Of a stretch of DNA of 64,000 nt, positions 54,982 through 64,000 are shown one piece after another. The position numbers and the translations under genes were made by a program. Numbering within the stretch: the stretch's first letter is position 1; each line of letters opens with the position of its first letter. Source of the stretch: Amorphophallus konjac (Eukaryota; Streptophyta; Magnoliopsida; Alismatales; Araceae); the NCBI GenBank assembly GCA_022559845.1, contig CM040118.1, positions 162,832,331 through 162,896,330 on the forward strand. The letters are read 5' to 3'. Below the pieces are notes generated by a model. That model was given only the letters and a program-made list of their open reading frames with translations, ran no database searches and was not told the DNA's origin.

Positions 54982-56510
54982 CGCATACTTCGAGCTTCCC
55001 TGGGAGCGAGCTCATAGTTGTGGAATATGATGGCTGGTTGTGTGTCCGTTGGGGTCAAAACGGCCGAAATCTTTTCTGCGGGGAGGTCCTCATTTACCAT
55101 GACCCTTTGAAGATATTGCATCAAGGCCGCCTGATGTGACGTGGATCTTTGGAGCAGCTCGAGGATGGAGATCCGAGCGGGCGTCCTATCTAGGTGTTTC
55201 AGCAAATCATATTGTGTTCCAGGGACGGACTTTTCCAACTGCTCTCCATCCTTTTCTTGCTGAGACTGCTCGGGATTCTGACTGTCCTGGGGGAAAATCC
55301 TGTGGAAAATCCTTCCACTTCGGAGCACCATTGCCTGTGGCTTTTGTACCTCTACAGGGGCAGCAGTGGATTGCAGCTGAGGTTTGAGGGGCAGTGACGG
55401 GGGAATGGTTGGTTGAGCAGGGGTTATGACGGGAGCAGGGGTCCTGATGAGGGGCTTACTAGGCGGAGGTATGGCGGAGGTAGGGGGAACACCATGTGGG
55501 TTACGACGGATGAGGGGCTTGGAAGGTGGAGGTAAGGTGGTGGTGGGTAAGGCTTGAGATGGGCGGCGGGTGATGAGTGGTTTTGAGGGCATTGATGGCG
55601 GTGTTGTGGGGGCAAAAGGGGTTACGCGCGGTTGACGGGTGATAAGGGGCTTAGAGGGCATAGGGGCAACTGCGGTGGAGGTGGGCGGTGGAATGGAGGA
55701 GTGAGAGGAGATGGGAAGGTGTGAAGGCGCAACGGGGGGTGTCGGCTGATAGGTTATTGGGGTGCGAATAAGGGGGCGTGATGACAGTGGAAATGGTGAA
55801 GGCGATGCATATGCGGGTTGGTGGGAAAGAGGTGCTACCCGGGCGACAGAAGGGAGTTGCATGATGATAGGGTTGGTGGTGGAAAGAATAGAGGCATTTT
55901 CTAGGTGCCATACCTGCTCCCTCCCGACTTCCGGGAAGGAGGAGATGGGGTTCACCTGATGATTGGGCTGCTGGTGCTCTGGTAGTGGATTTTGGAGGAT
56001 GCCCATGTTTGGCTGCTGTTGTGGTACCTGCTGAGGCTGTTGTTGTTGTTGTTGTTGCGGTGCTTGTTGCTGTTGTTGTAGCTGTCGTTGTTGCTGTGGT
56101 TGCTGCTGTTGTTGTTGCTGTCTAGGAGGAGGTCTCCTGGCCTTCATCATGGTGACACATCGCCTCATTTCGTCCCAATCTATTTGATGTTCATCGTTCA
56201 TATCATAGATGTAATCTCTGAAATGAAAATAATTTTCCACTGTATGACCCGGCTGTCTATGGAAGACATAATATCTGGAAGTGTCGACGTTCGGGGGCCA
56301 TATGGCTCTCTCCTTAGGCAAGGTGAGGAAATTAGCAGCCATGAGAGCATTGAAGATATCTGATAATGATTCCGGCAAAGGTGGGTAATGAGCTCTCCTA
56401 GGTCCAAGTGGCCTCCTCTGTTGTTGGGGGCCATAATCCCCGAGTGGTGGAACTTGATTATATTGAGGAGGTCGCTGTTGTTGTTGTTGAAGATGGAAGG
56501 GTTGAGGCAT
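54966..56510 (-). CDS. gag: C-terminal Gag / Gag-Pro linker, Gln- and Pro-rich
   Basis: 514 codons continuing Gag after a frameshift near 56515-56530. Around residue 45 LPESLSDIFNALMAANFLTL and residues 79-104 (RYYVFHRQPGHTVENYFHF) correspond to the Tat Gag segment that normally holds a zinc knuckle-like YC-x-FH-x3-GH-x4-C. Both cysteine positions are Tyr here. Next come poly-Gln (130-180, from the CAG-type tract at 56035-56130), then repeated PSKPLI(T/R)R units and a Pro-rich stretch, then KHLDRTPARISILELLQRS and YLQRVMVNEDLP, a conserved-looking block before the protease. The frame ends at 54966, 15 bases past the start of the protease frame. A one-base change joins them, so either decay or programmed frameshifting. 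Confidence 0.8.
   Translation of the reverse strand: MPQPFHLQQQQQRPPQYNQVPPLGDYGPQQQRRPLGPRRAHYPPLPESLSDIFNALMAANFLTLPKERAIWPPNVDTSRYYVFHRQPGHTVENYFHFRDYIYDMNDEHQIDWDEMRRCVTMMKARRPPPRQQQQQQQPQQQRQLQQQQQAPQQQQQQQPQQVPQQQPNMGILQNPLPEHQQPNHQVNPISSFPEVGREQVWHLENASILSTTNPIIMQLPSVARVAPLSHQPAYASPSPFPLSSRPLIRTPITYQPTPPVAPSHLPISSHSSIPPPTSTAVAPMPSKPLITRQPRVTPFAPTTPPSMPSKPLITRRPSQALPTTTLPPPSKPLIRRNPHGVPPTSAIPPPSKPLIRTPAPVITPAQPTIPPSLPLKPQLQSTAAPVEVQKPQAMVLRSGRIFHRIFPQDSQNPEQSQQEKDGEQLEKSVPGTQYDLLKHLDRTPARISILELLQRSTSHQAALMQYLQRVMVNEDLPAEKISAVLTPTDTQPAIIFHNYELAPREARSMRCVSR
56030..56135. repeat. (CAG/CAA)n tract encoding poly-glutamine in Gag
   Basis: Plus strand TGTTGTTGTTGTTGTTG-type repeats mixed with CTG. 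A likely unstable length element inside the Gag-Pro linker. Confidence 0.85.
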
Positions 56511-57925
56511 ATGTTCTGGAGGAGATTGCTTTGCGGTGGAGGATGAGAAGGGAACGAACCTTGTTGGAGAGGAAGCAGGGGCATTTGTGGAAGCCTGGGG
56601 TTTGCCACATAGTTAGCGTCGTTGACCGCATTCACTTGCTCATTCGTCACGACCCCTTCTGTCGTTCCACCTGGGACGCCAGTGCCCGGCTTCCTAAACA
56701 CCTTCGGCTTTGGTGGCTCGAACATGTGCATGAGAGGAGAATCTTTCAGTTGCGTCTGGACATACCGAGCCCTCTCGTACAGTTCCTCCATGGTGTTAAG
56801 CTTGTTCATTGCCAGGATATGCCTAAACTGGGGGGTAGCATTTGATATAATCATCTTCACCTGCTCTGGCTCTGAGATGGTATCCTTTATCCTTTCTGCC
56901 AGGGATCTCCATCTATCAGTGAACTGGACGAAATTTTCGTCCGGCTTCATTTTTTCGGCGACCAGGTCGGTGATAGAAAGAGACGGGCCAACTCGGTCCC
57001 GGTATCTCTGTAGGAACTTCCTCTGAACCACGTCGAAGTCCTCAGCCTCGCTTGGCTCTAGGGCGTAGAACCATTCCAACGCAGGGCCATCTAATGACCT
57101 CCTAAAGAGGTATGCCAGAGATCTTTTATCATTTTGCCAAAACGAGGACTCGTACATGAAGTCCTTCAAATGGGTAGAGGGGTTGCCAGTGCCGTTGTAC
57201 CTACGGTACGTGGGCATCTCAGAAGGGGGAAGGCGAAATATTGGTAGGATAGGCAGAGAAACCTCAGGGGTGGATTTCACATCCACCCTTTTTTGTAAGT
57301 TCCGGAATTGCTCGTCCATCTTATTCAGTTTATTCAAGAGGGACTGGGTGAACGGGTCAATTGGTGAAGGTGGCACTTGCCAGGCAGAAGCGGTAGGCCT
57401 CCCAGAGGCCTGAGAAGGAAACCTAGGACAGGAGGGATATTGGGGTCTACCAACGGGTAGGCCCGGTGGGATTTGTGTTTGAAGGGTGGCTTGCGCCGGA
57501 GATTGGGAGGGGAGTTGGAAGGAGGGAGGCTGGTGATTTGCCTGCCCGAGAGGTGAGGAGGAGGGAATGGCCTGCATAGACTCTTGGACAGGGGTTGTAG
57601 TCAGACTCAGTTCCGCAGGAGAGGGGGACTGATTTCCTTTTAGAATGGCCTGGAAGGCCTGAAGTTGCTCAGGGTTGAGTTGGGTGTTGGCGAGGACACC
57701 TAACAGGGCGGAGATGTCCTGGGGGGAAGATGTATCCCCGGCAGCATTCGGCACCTCATGTGAGGACTCGTGGGATGGACCAGCGTCCATAGCGTAGACA
57801 TGAGGCCCGCCTTGGTAGCCCTGGTCCGGGCTATATTCTACGTAAGAGCCATGACCCGAGTCATGCATTCGAGGCTCATAGCCGAAGGCGTTAGCCTCGA
57901 AAGCATCGTAATCATACTCGGCCAT
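56198..57925 (-). CDS. gag: Gag N-terminal part and capsid-like domain
   Basis: Start chosen at the internal ATG (MAEYDYDAFEANAFGYE), because the open frame upstream lacks an ATG. Residues 1-225 are low-complexity, Pro/Gln-rich. 190-215 contain TQSLLNKLNKMDEQFRNLQK, a short coiled coil. 238-396 are the retrotransposon Gag domain: MPTYRRYNGTGNPSTHLKDF, FRRSLDGPALEWFYAL, KFLQRYRDRVG, NFVQFTDRWRSLAERI and MEELYERARYVQTQL. Real homology ends near 56530, where the reading moves to the frame of 54966-56510. The last about 105 codons to 56198 are out-of-frame readout. Gag forms the particle that packages the RNA. Confidence 0.9.
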   Translation of the reverse strand: MAEYDYDAFEANAFGYEPRMHDSGHGSYVEYSPDQGYQGGPHVYAMDAGPSHESSHEVPNAAGDTSSPQDISALLGVLANTQLNPEQLQAFQAILKGNQSPSPAELSLTTTPVQESMQAIPSSSPLGQANHQPPSFQLPSQSPAQATLQTQIPPGLPVGRPQYPSCPRFPSQASGRPTASAWQVPPSPIDPFTQSLLNKLNKMDEQFRNLQKRVDVKSTPEVSLPILPIFRLPPSEMPTYRRYNGTGNPSTHLKDFMYESSFWQNDKRSLAYLFRRSLDGPALEWFYALEPSEAEDFDVVQRKFLQRYRDRVGPSLSITDLVAEKMKPDENFVQFTDRWRSLAERIKDTISEPEQVKMIISNATPQFRHILAMNKLNTMEELYERARYVQTQLKDSPLMHMFEPPKPKVFRKPGTGVPGGTTEGVVTNEQVNAVNDANYVANPRLPQMPLLPLQQGSFPSHPPPQSNLLQNICLNPSIFNNNNSDLLNIIKFHHSGIMAPNNRGGHLDLGELITHLCRNHYQISSMLSWLLISSPCLRREPYGPRTSTLPDIMSSIDSRVIQWKIIFISEITSMI

Positions 57926-58591
57926 CCTTAACACCTTTCCAGAACGTAATAACATACACCAGCACACAAGCAGCAGAGATTAACACACAAGTGGATGCTT
58001 TTACGTCTCTTTTTGTTTTTGCTTGAACTCTTTTTTTTCTTTTTAACGATTGTAAAAATTCTCACAAAATGTGCAAAAATCCTAGTTGCACCTTTGTTTT
58101 ACCGCCGTGTGAACTAGGGACACTCGACTCACCGCGAATAGGGTAACTAAGCTCCGGGGAACTTCAACGGTACAACCTGCCCAGTGAACGAAGGGGAATC
58201 CTTCGCTATCGGGGACTTATGGAGGTCCCAGTGAAAGAGATCCTAGTCCGTCGAGAGGAATTCCCGACGGAGAGTCCTTCTTTCACCAAGAGGGGGTGAT
58301 CCTAAGAAAGAAATAGAAAGAAAGGTAGAAAAGAGGGATGGACGTATGTGATGAAATGCTGACAGATATATAGAGCATAACAGAATAACAAGACGATCAA
58401 GGTATAACAACGCACAAGAGATGGTAAGGCAAACTATAAGAAGGTGCAAGGGTAACACACAACAAATGATAAAATGAATCACAAGGAGCTGCAAGGGTAA
58501 TTGTAAGAAAGCAACTGAGAGATGAAGAACACGTAAAAGATGATAAAGCAAGTCAAGGGCTGCAAGAGTAACTAAAGAAAAGCAACTGATG
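57926..58591 (-). other. 5' leader of element Y
   Basis: Noncoding. A block at about 58165-58290 (TACAACCTGCCCA, GGGGAATCC, GACTTATGGAGGTCC, GATCCTAGTCCG, AGGAA) is shared with 3945-4130 and 6390-6575. CCGTCG and CGACGG (minus strand, 58234-58262) form a six-pair stem. The upstream region typical of Ogre ORF1 is absent. Confidence 0.5.
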
Positions 58592-58609
58592 TCCCACCGT
58601 GATCGCCAA
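58592..58609 (-). other. Primer binding site of element Y
   Basis: The minus strand reads TTGGCGATCACGGTGGGAC two bases after the 5' LTR. The TGGCGA start is similar to PBSs reported for Tat/Ogre elements that use an arginine tRNA. The tRNA was not verified. Confidence 0.6.
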
Positions 58610-59390
58610 TCTGTGGACTGCCGAATGGAGATCCACTCAAAAGGGAACGAGAAACGCGAGCGACGGGCTACAAACTCGCAATAACTAAAAGCTAATGGGG
58701 GAAGGGGTCGTGCAACATATCAACAGAGAAAAGAGCATACGTAGGATGCCAAAGGGATGTGATCGCCAGAGGGGTTACCTCAATGAAAAGAAATGATCGC
58801 GTGTACCTGGCACGAGGCACGGAAACTGTGAATCATCGAGAGCGGGAAATGGTGGGTTGCTTCTTCCTCCCCCTTCGGCCGGCCGACTGGGAGGGCTTTC
58901 CTTGGGTACTCTTGCAAAATAACGACAAACAAATAACAAGTGGATCAGAAAGACGAAGGTGCAGCAATCAATTCTAGTGATGCAAGTAACGAAATGATGG
59001 CCGGACACACACCTGGTTGGTGTTGTCTTTTAAACCCCTCTCGGACACGAGTAGGAGGAAAATGCTTATGATGGATGGTGATTATACCAACGTCGGAACA
59101 GGAAGAGACTCCCCCAACAGGGGGTGAAAAATGCGATGTGATGAATGTAAGATATCTAAGGAAAAAGAGAGGAGAATGGCTTATTGGATGGCCGATGGCG
59201 AGATCCGGCGGAGCCTCGGTAGCGTAGGGATGACGTGGGAGCGCGACGGGCGAAGACGGCCTTTCTCCTGTGAGCACGGGCACCCAGGAATCCGACAGAA
59301 CCTCCCCTACAAAACACCCACGGGTTAGGAATGGAATCCGACAGCCTCCCGGCGTTCTTTTTTTCGACCCTTGGACTGAGGGGGGTAGCC

Positions 59391-59404
59391 CTCTATTTAT
59401 AGAG
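59391..59404 (-). promoter_or_regulatory. TATA box of the 5' LTR of Y
   Basis: The minus strand reads CTATAAATAGAGGG and is the likely promoter of genomic RNA. On the minus strand it lies downstream of all seven hairpins, so they are upstream promoter sequence (U3). Confidence 0.65.
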
Positions 59405-59413
59405 TTCCGGAAG

Positions 59414-60078
59414 ATGGAGGCGTCCAGGGGCCTGGACGCCTCCATGATTTGGCTCTTTTTTAAACGACAATCTGACCGGCTGATGGATGGTCAGTGGCCA
59501 GGGGAACCCGTGACCTGAGTGATGGAGGCGTCCAGGGGCCTGGACGCCTCCATTGCATTGGATCCCTTTCGAACTACAATCTAGCCAACGGATAGTCGGG
59601 GTCTGGGGTGCCCGTGAGCTGAATGATGGAGGCGTCCAGCGGCCTGGACGCCTCCATTATTTGGATTCTTTTTAAACGACAGGCTGAGCAACGGTCGGGC
59701 AGTGGCCAGGGACGCCCGTGAGCTGAACGATGGAGGCGTCCAGGGGCCTGGACGCCTCCATGATTTGGATTCTTTTCAAACGACAGACTGAGCAACGGTC
59801 AGTCGATGGCCGGGGCCGCCCGTGAGCCGGATGATGGAGGCGTCCAGTCTCCTGGACGTCTTCAAGAATATATATATATTTTTATTTATTATTTTATTAT
59901 TTTTTCAATTTTTTTGTGTCATTTGTGGAGTTAATTATTTAATTATTTTTATTTATGGAGGCGTCCAGGCGCCTGGACGCCTCCATGATTTTTTAATTTT
60001 TTTATTATTTTTATTATTTTTATTATTATTATATATATATGAATTTATGGAGGCGTCCAGTCTCCTGGACACCTCCAC
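59414..60078. repeat. Seven palindromic hairpins in the 5' LTR of Y
   Basis: Same units as in the 3' LTR, at about 59414, 59521, 59627, 59729, 59834, 59955 and 60047. The first two are perfect here, while their 3' LTR partners carry mutations. The copy matching 42182 is deleted. Confidence 0.95.
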
Positions 60079-60225
60079 GATTTTTCACGAAAAAATTCAG
60101 AAAAATGTAAAAAAATCAAAAAAATAGGAAATCACCAGAGCAATTAAAAATGTGAAGGCCGCCTTGGGGTATCATAGTGTAATATGAGATTTACTCACTG
60201 TAACGTCAAGAACGGCGTGTCTACA

Positions 60226-60230
60226 GGCGT
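60226..60230. other. Right target-site duplication GGCGT of element Y
   Basis: Direct copy of 40834-40838. Confidence 0.95.
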
Positions 60231-61965
60231 CATTTACATCCCCCATACGAGGGAACACCCTTGATTAATCGCCGGGATTCAGGGCCTCATGGCCAAGAAA
60301 TCAATTGCATGGAAGGTCTATTACGAGGTATTAAAATCCTCGCGCGAGGGCGAGAAGAAAACCCTTCGCGGTCATGTCAGTCGTGTACTGACCATTTAAT
60401 GTTCGGACGAATGCCCGGCTTGAGAAGATCGCGGTTGTCGCGGGAAAACCGGAACACATGTATGCCGAGATACAGAAAATCTATTGTTCGGAAGAGCGGA
60501 GAACGTTCGGCTAAACCTCGGTCAGAGCAGTCAGAAACCAGTAAATATGTTGGCCCGGTGCAAGAGCAAGCTGCGACCATACTGCGGTGGGCCCCCCGCG
60601 GTCGAAACAAGACTTGCATGAGCGTCATTAATATTTCCGGTGCCAAGGGGCAACGAGGGAATATCCCTTGAATCGGCTGAAAAGCCCTGTGTCTAGGGAA
60701 GCGGACGTTCGAAACGTGTCGGTCATTCGATAGACCGTTTAATATTCGGACGGGAGTCCGGCTTGAGAATATTGTAATCGTCGCGGGAGGACTTGGGACA
60801 TATGCATGCCGGGATACGGCAAGTTTATGATTCTGAGACACCGAAAACATTCAGTCAAATCTCGGTTAGTGTAGCAGGAAACCGGTAAATCTATTGGCCC
60901 GGTGCGAGATCGAGTCAAGACCATACCAGGGGCACCTCCCGTGGTCCGAACGAGGCTTGCGCGGGCATCATTAATATTTTCGGTGCCGGAGGGCAACGGG
61001 GGAGAGTCCCAGGACTAGACTCCAAAACTGAAAACGTGTTCGAAGGGAGGGGGCTGTAGACCGAGAATATGAGCCGAACGGCGACCACAATTGGGACGGA
61101 CCTGAGGTCTAAGCATGGCCCACGGAGGTCTTATTGATATTCCCATGGAAGGGGTCCAGGGGTGGCGAGGACCGTCTCGTTCTATTCCGATTTTGTCGGT
61201 CACTCACGGACCTTTTCATGTTCGGACAAAGGTCCGTATTGGAGATACGACGTAGACAGAAGCAACCCCGTACAAATGTATGCCGGGTTTACGGTAATTT
61301 TAATGAAAGGACGGGAACGAATCCCAGTAGAATGAATCCGATTTGACGAGCTATCGGCCCAGAGCAATGCCGGGCCACGACCGCATCGGGGTGGGAGCCG
61401 TCGGCCATGTTGGTCGCTCACGGGTCTTTTCATGTTCGGACACGGGTCCGTAGTAGAAACGCGATGAGAATCGAGGTGAACCCGTTCAAATGTCTACCGA
61501 ACACGCGGTAATTCTAGTGGCTGCTCGGAAGGGATCCGGCCTGAGAAACGAGTCCGGTTTAGTCGGAATGTCGGCCCGGGGCGAGGTCGGGTCATGGCCA
61601 TTTCGGGATAATTCCCAAGACTCAGGCCCAACTCGCAAGGGCGGCATCATTGTTCCTTAGGCACCGGGTCACAGGAGAGACGGGGCTGCGATATAGATTT
61701 CACCATCTTCTTTATCTGGGATTTTTAGTCATAAGATTTGGTGCTGTTTATTCCCCTTTATATATTTGTTCTGGATGATTTTTGTTTTATTTTGTTTTAT
61801 TTTTATTATTATGTTCTTCTTTTCTACTATTATTATTACTATTTCACATTTTTTGTTTATTTCTTATGTATATTCAGATTTATTTATTTATCATAATTTT
61901 TATTAATTTCTTATTATCATTATCATTATTATTATCATTATATACATTTTTGGAGAGAGAGTGGG

Positions 61966-62375
61966 CCGCTAGAGGGCTAAAAGGGGTGTACCGCTGAAGG
62001 GCTGAGGAAGTGTGCCGCTGAAGGGCTAAAAGGGTGTACCGCTGAAGGGCTGAGGAGTGTGCCGCTGAAGGGCCAAAAGGGTGTACTGCTGAAGGGCTAG
62101 GAGTGTGCCGCTGAAGGGCTAAAAGGGTGTACCGCTGAAGGGCTAAGAGTGTGCCGCTGAAGGGCTAAGAGGGTGTGCCGCTGAAGGGCTAGGAGTGTGC
62201 CACTGAAGGGCTAAAATGGTGTACCGCTGAAGGGCTAGGAGTGTGCCGCTGAAGGGCTAAGAGGGTGTACCGCTGAAGGGCTAGGAGTGTGCCGCTGAAG
62301 GGCTAAAAGGGTGTACCGCTGAAGGGCTAGGAGTGTGCCACTGAAGGGCTAAAAGGGTGTACCGCTGAAGGGCTA
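61966..62375. repeat. Array of GCCGCTGAAGGGC units (18 copies)
   Basis: The same array as 28346-28622, but with eighteen units instead of twelve. Some units have CCACTG or CTGCTG variants. Confidence 0.9.
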
Positions 62376-62999
62376 GGTTGAAAAATACCGATGAGGGCCC
62401 ACTCTCCCTCTAGTTCTTTTAAGGCTTTTCTTTTCTTCTTTTCTGATTTTTATTAAGTTTGCATGGGTTTCTCATTTTCTTCTCTTGATCAATTTCCATT
62501 CTTTCTCCCATGAGGACGAATGTTCAAGTTGTTTAGTTGTCATTCGATTTGGCTCTCTTTATGTTGATTACGGTTCCCTTGCCTTGGTGAACGTATTTTA
62601 CCATTGTTCTTTTCGTTTGTTTGTTGCTTTCTTTTAGTCTTTTTAAGGTGTGGTTGTTCCATTTGTTTGTTACTTCCTTTTGTCTTTTAACATGTTATCG
62701 TTTCTAACAAAAATTCGGCAGCATCTCCCATTGACCCGAGCGTAAAGGAGATACAGGGAACGCGCCCACATGGAGTGGCGGAACCCGACAACTGGAGGTG
62801 GGCGCCCGAGAGCGGCAACACCTTTATAAACCTCGGAAAACTTGGAGGGAACGGCGAGTGGAAGACTACTCTAGGACTGGCTGAGGGGGGGGGATGCACC
62901 GGGCAAGAAGGAAGGGCAAGTGTGCCGGGCAAGGGAGGCACGAGAGGGCGTGCCGGCGAAGGGCCTGGCCGAGGCGTGCCGGGGAAGAATTGGTTGGGG

Positions 63000-63265
63000 T
63001 GTGCCGCTGGAGGCACAGTCGGGGTGTGCCGTTGAAGGCACAATTAGGGTGTGCCGCTGGAGGCACAATCAGGGTGTGCCGCTGGAGGCACAACTGGGTG
63101 TGCCGCTGAAGGCACAATTAGGGTGTGCCGTTGGAGGCACAATCAGGGTGTGCCGCTGGAGGCACAATCAGGCTGTGCCGCTGGAGGCACAACTGGGTGT
63201 GCCGCTGAAGGCACAATTAGAGCGTGCCGTTGGAGGCACCATCAGGGTGTGCCGCTGGAGGCACA
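63000..63265. repeat. Array of GTGCCGCTGGAGGCAC hairpin units (11 copies)
   Basis: The same array as 29240-29490 with eleven units. Confidence 0.9.
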
Positions 63266-63936
63266 GCAGGGGAATGAATGGAGATCCATGGCCCCGTAGG
63301 GAGGCTAAAACACCGAAAGGGGGGGAAGGCACGATCAAACGCACGCAAAATACCTAAACGGACGGAGACGGTGAGAAACCCAAAGAAGAGGGATTTCCAT
63401 TCATAAATAAAATAAAAAAAAAGAAGGCGGCCATAGCCGGCCATGTATACATCAAAAACACCGGGGTGGAAGATACAGCGACGAGGAGGGAAAAGAAAAG
63501 CATGAAGAAGAAAAAAATGGGGGAGGTTAAGGTCGAGCAGGGGCGACGGCTCCCTGGTCTTCCCCACTCCCCCTTCTACATCTCTCTTTCTCTCTTTTTC
63601 CCTTACTCTCTTTCTCTCTCTCACTCGTCGGTGGACGCCGGAGGGCCTCCCTCTTCTTCTCTTCTTCTTCTTCTCTTTCTCTTCCTGCAGACGACGGTGG
63701 ACGGAGCAGCAGGGGGGGGAGCCAGAGCCTCCCCTCCTCCTCTTCTCTTCTCTCTTCGCACGGACGGCGGTGGTGGGTGGAACGGCGAACTTCCCCCCTT
63801 CTCTTCTTCTCTTCCCTCTTCTTCTCTTCTCCTTCTTCTTCTCTTATTCTCTTTCTCTTCTTCTCCTCTGCGTCTCTGCCCCTGAGTCTCTTCTCCGTCT
63901 CTCCTCCTTTTTTTTTCTTCTCCGGAATGGGAGGGG

Positions 63937-63943
63937 TTTTATA
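63937..63943 (-). promoter_or_regulatory. Putative TATA box of the X 5' LTR
   Basis: The minus strand reads GGGGGTATAAAACCCC, identical to 30148-30154. Confidence 0.5.
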
Positions 63944-64000
63944 CCCCCAGCAGCGGGAGCCCTCGAGCACGGCCATCGAGGGCGGGAAGCGGCTGGTGAT

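Larger units (their letters stand above)
40839..60225 (-). mobile_element. Element Y: 19.4 kb Tat/Ogre-type Ty3/gypsy retrotransposon with antisense cargo genes
   Basis: On the minus strand: 5' LTR (58612-60225), PBS (58592-58609), leader, Gag, protease, RT, two RNase H domains, integrase without chromodomain (49819), a 7.3 kb 3' region, PPT (42523-42535) and 3' LTR (40839-42522). A second, archaeal-type RNase H after the gypsy one is the hallmark of the plant Tat lineage. Extra frames between integrase and 3' LTR, including antisense ones, are known for Tat elements. Here they include an intron-containing PMD gene on the plus strand. The LTRs are close in sequence, with differences mainly in the AT-rich part, so insertion was fairly recent. 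Several disabling mutations are present in the coding region. Confidence 0.95.
58612..60225 (-). repeat. 5' LTR of element Y (1614 bases)
   Basis: On the plus strand TGTGGACTGCCG...GTGTCTACA, closely similar to 40839-42522. It lacks one hairpin and much of the (AT)n tract around 59860-59940. A TATA box is at 59391-59404. Confidence 0.95.
60231..64000 (-). repeat. Outer part of the 5' LTR of element X (cut by the window end)
   Basis: Colinear with 26615-30216 of the 3' LTR, with high similarity. By comparison with the 4.59 kb partner, several hundred bases lie beyond the window. No genes. Frames such as 60261-60671 have counterparts in the other LTR and no family features. Confidence 0.9.

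Noticed and set aside
56198..56515. C-terminal 105 codons of the first Gag frame
   Set aside because: After about 56530 the homology continues in another frame, so this stretch is out-of-frame readout.

Overview
This window is nuclear DNA from a flowering plant with a repeat-rich genome. No host housekeeping gene, rRNA or tRNA gene was found. Almost all of it is LTR retrotransposon sequence: SIRE/Maximus-like Ty1/copia 3' ends, a chromovirus (Ty3/gypsy with integrase chromodomain), a Tat/Ogre-like Ty3/gypsy element with two RNase H domains, and a very large element without coding capacity. These families are typical of angiosperms. I cannot name the species.

Layout. 1-3923: 3' end of a SIRE-like copia element with its 2.1 kb LTR. 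3924-9018: degenerate minus-strand gypsy LTR-like units, two of them tandem copies. 9019-11559: 3' end of a second SIRE-like element. 11560-about 13070: 3' end of another plus-strand gypsy element. 13131-13410: three GC-rich hairpins. 13733-16711: leader and LTR of an old minus-strand chromovirus-like element. 16717-23665: a complete, deleted chromovirus derivative (minus strand) with 2.29 kb LTRs, PBS and a GTATG target duplication. 23671-26410: GA-rich and tandem-repeat debris. 26411-40838, resuming at 60226: element X (minus strand), with 4.59 kb LTRs and a 9.6 kb internal region made mostly of arrays of short stem-loop repeats. 40839-60225: element Y (minus strand), a 19.4 kb Tat/Ogre-type element inserted into the 5' LTR of X, flanked by GGCGT duplications.

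Element Y is the coding core. Read on the minus strand it has 5' LTR, PBS, Gag, aspartic protease followed by a G-patch-like segment, reverse transcriptase, a gypsy RNase H, a second (archaeal-type) RNase H, integrase, a 7.3 kb 3' region, PPT and 3' LTR. The copy is broken by at least two frameshifts in gag/pro and one in-frame TAA in RT. The 3' region holds genes on the opposite strand: an intron-containing plant mobile domain (PMD) plus coiled-coil gene (45574-48048, five GT-AG introns, all phase 0) and, beside it, a paralogous coiled-coil gene without the PMD (about 43434-44972).

The main observations are the antisense PMD gene cargo of Y, and the arrays of short hairpins that recur in several unrelated elements. 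In X the hairpin arms differ between units in a compensatory way. The repeats in the copia LTR at 1.8-3.9 kb are complementary to repeats in its own internal region.
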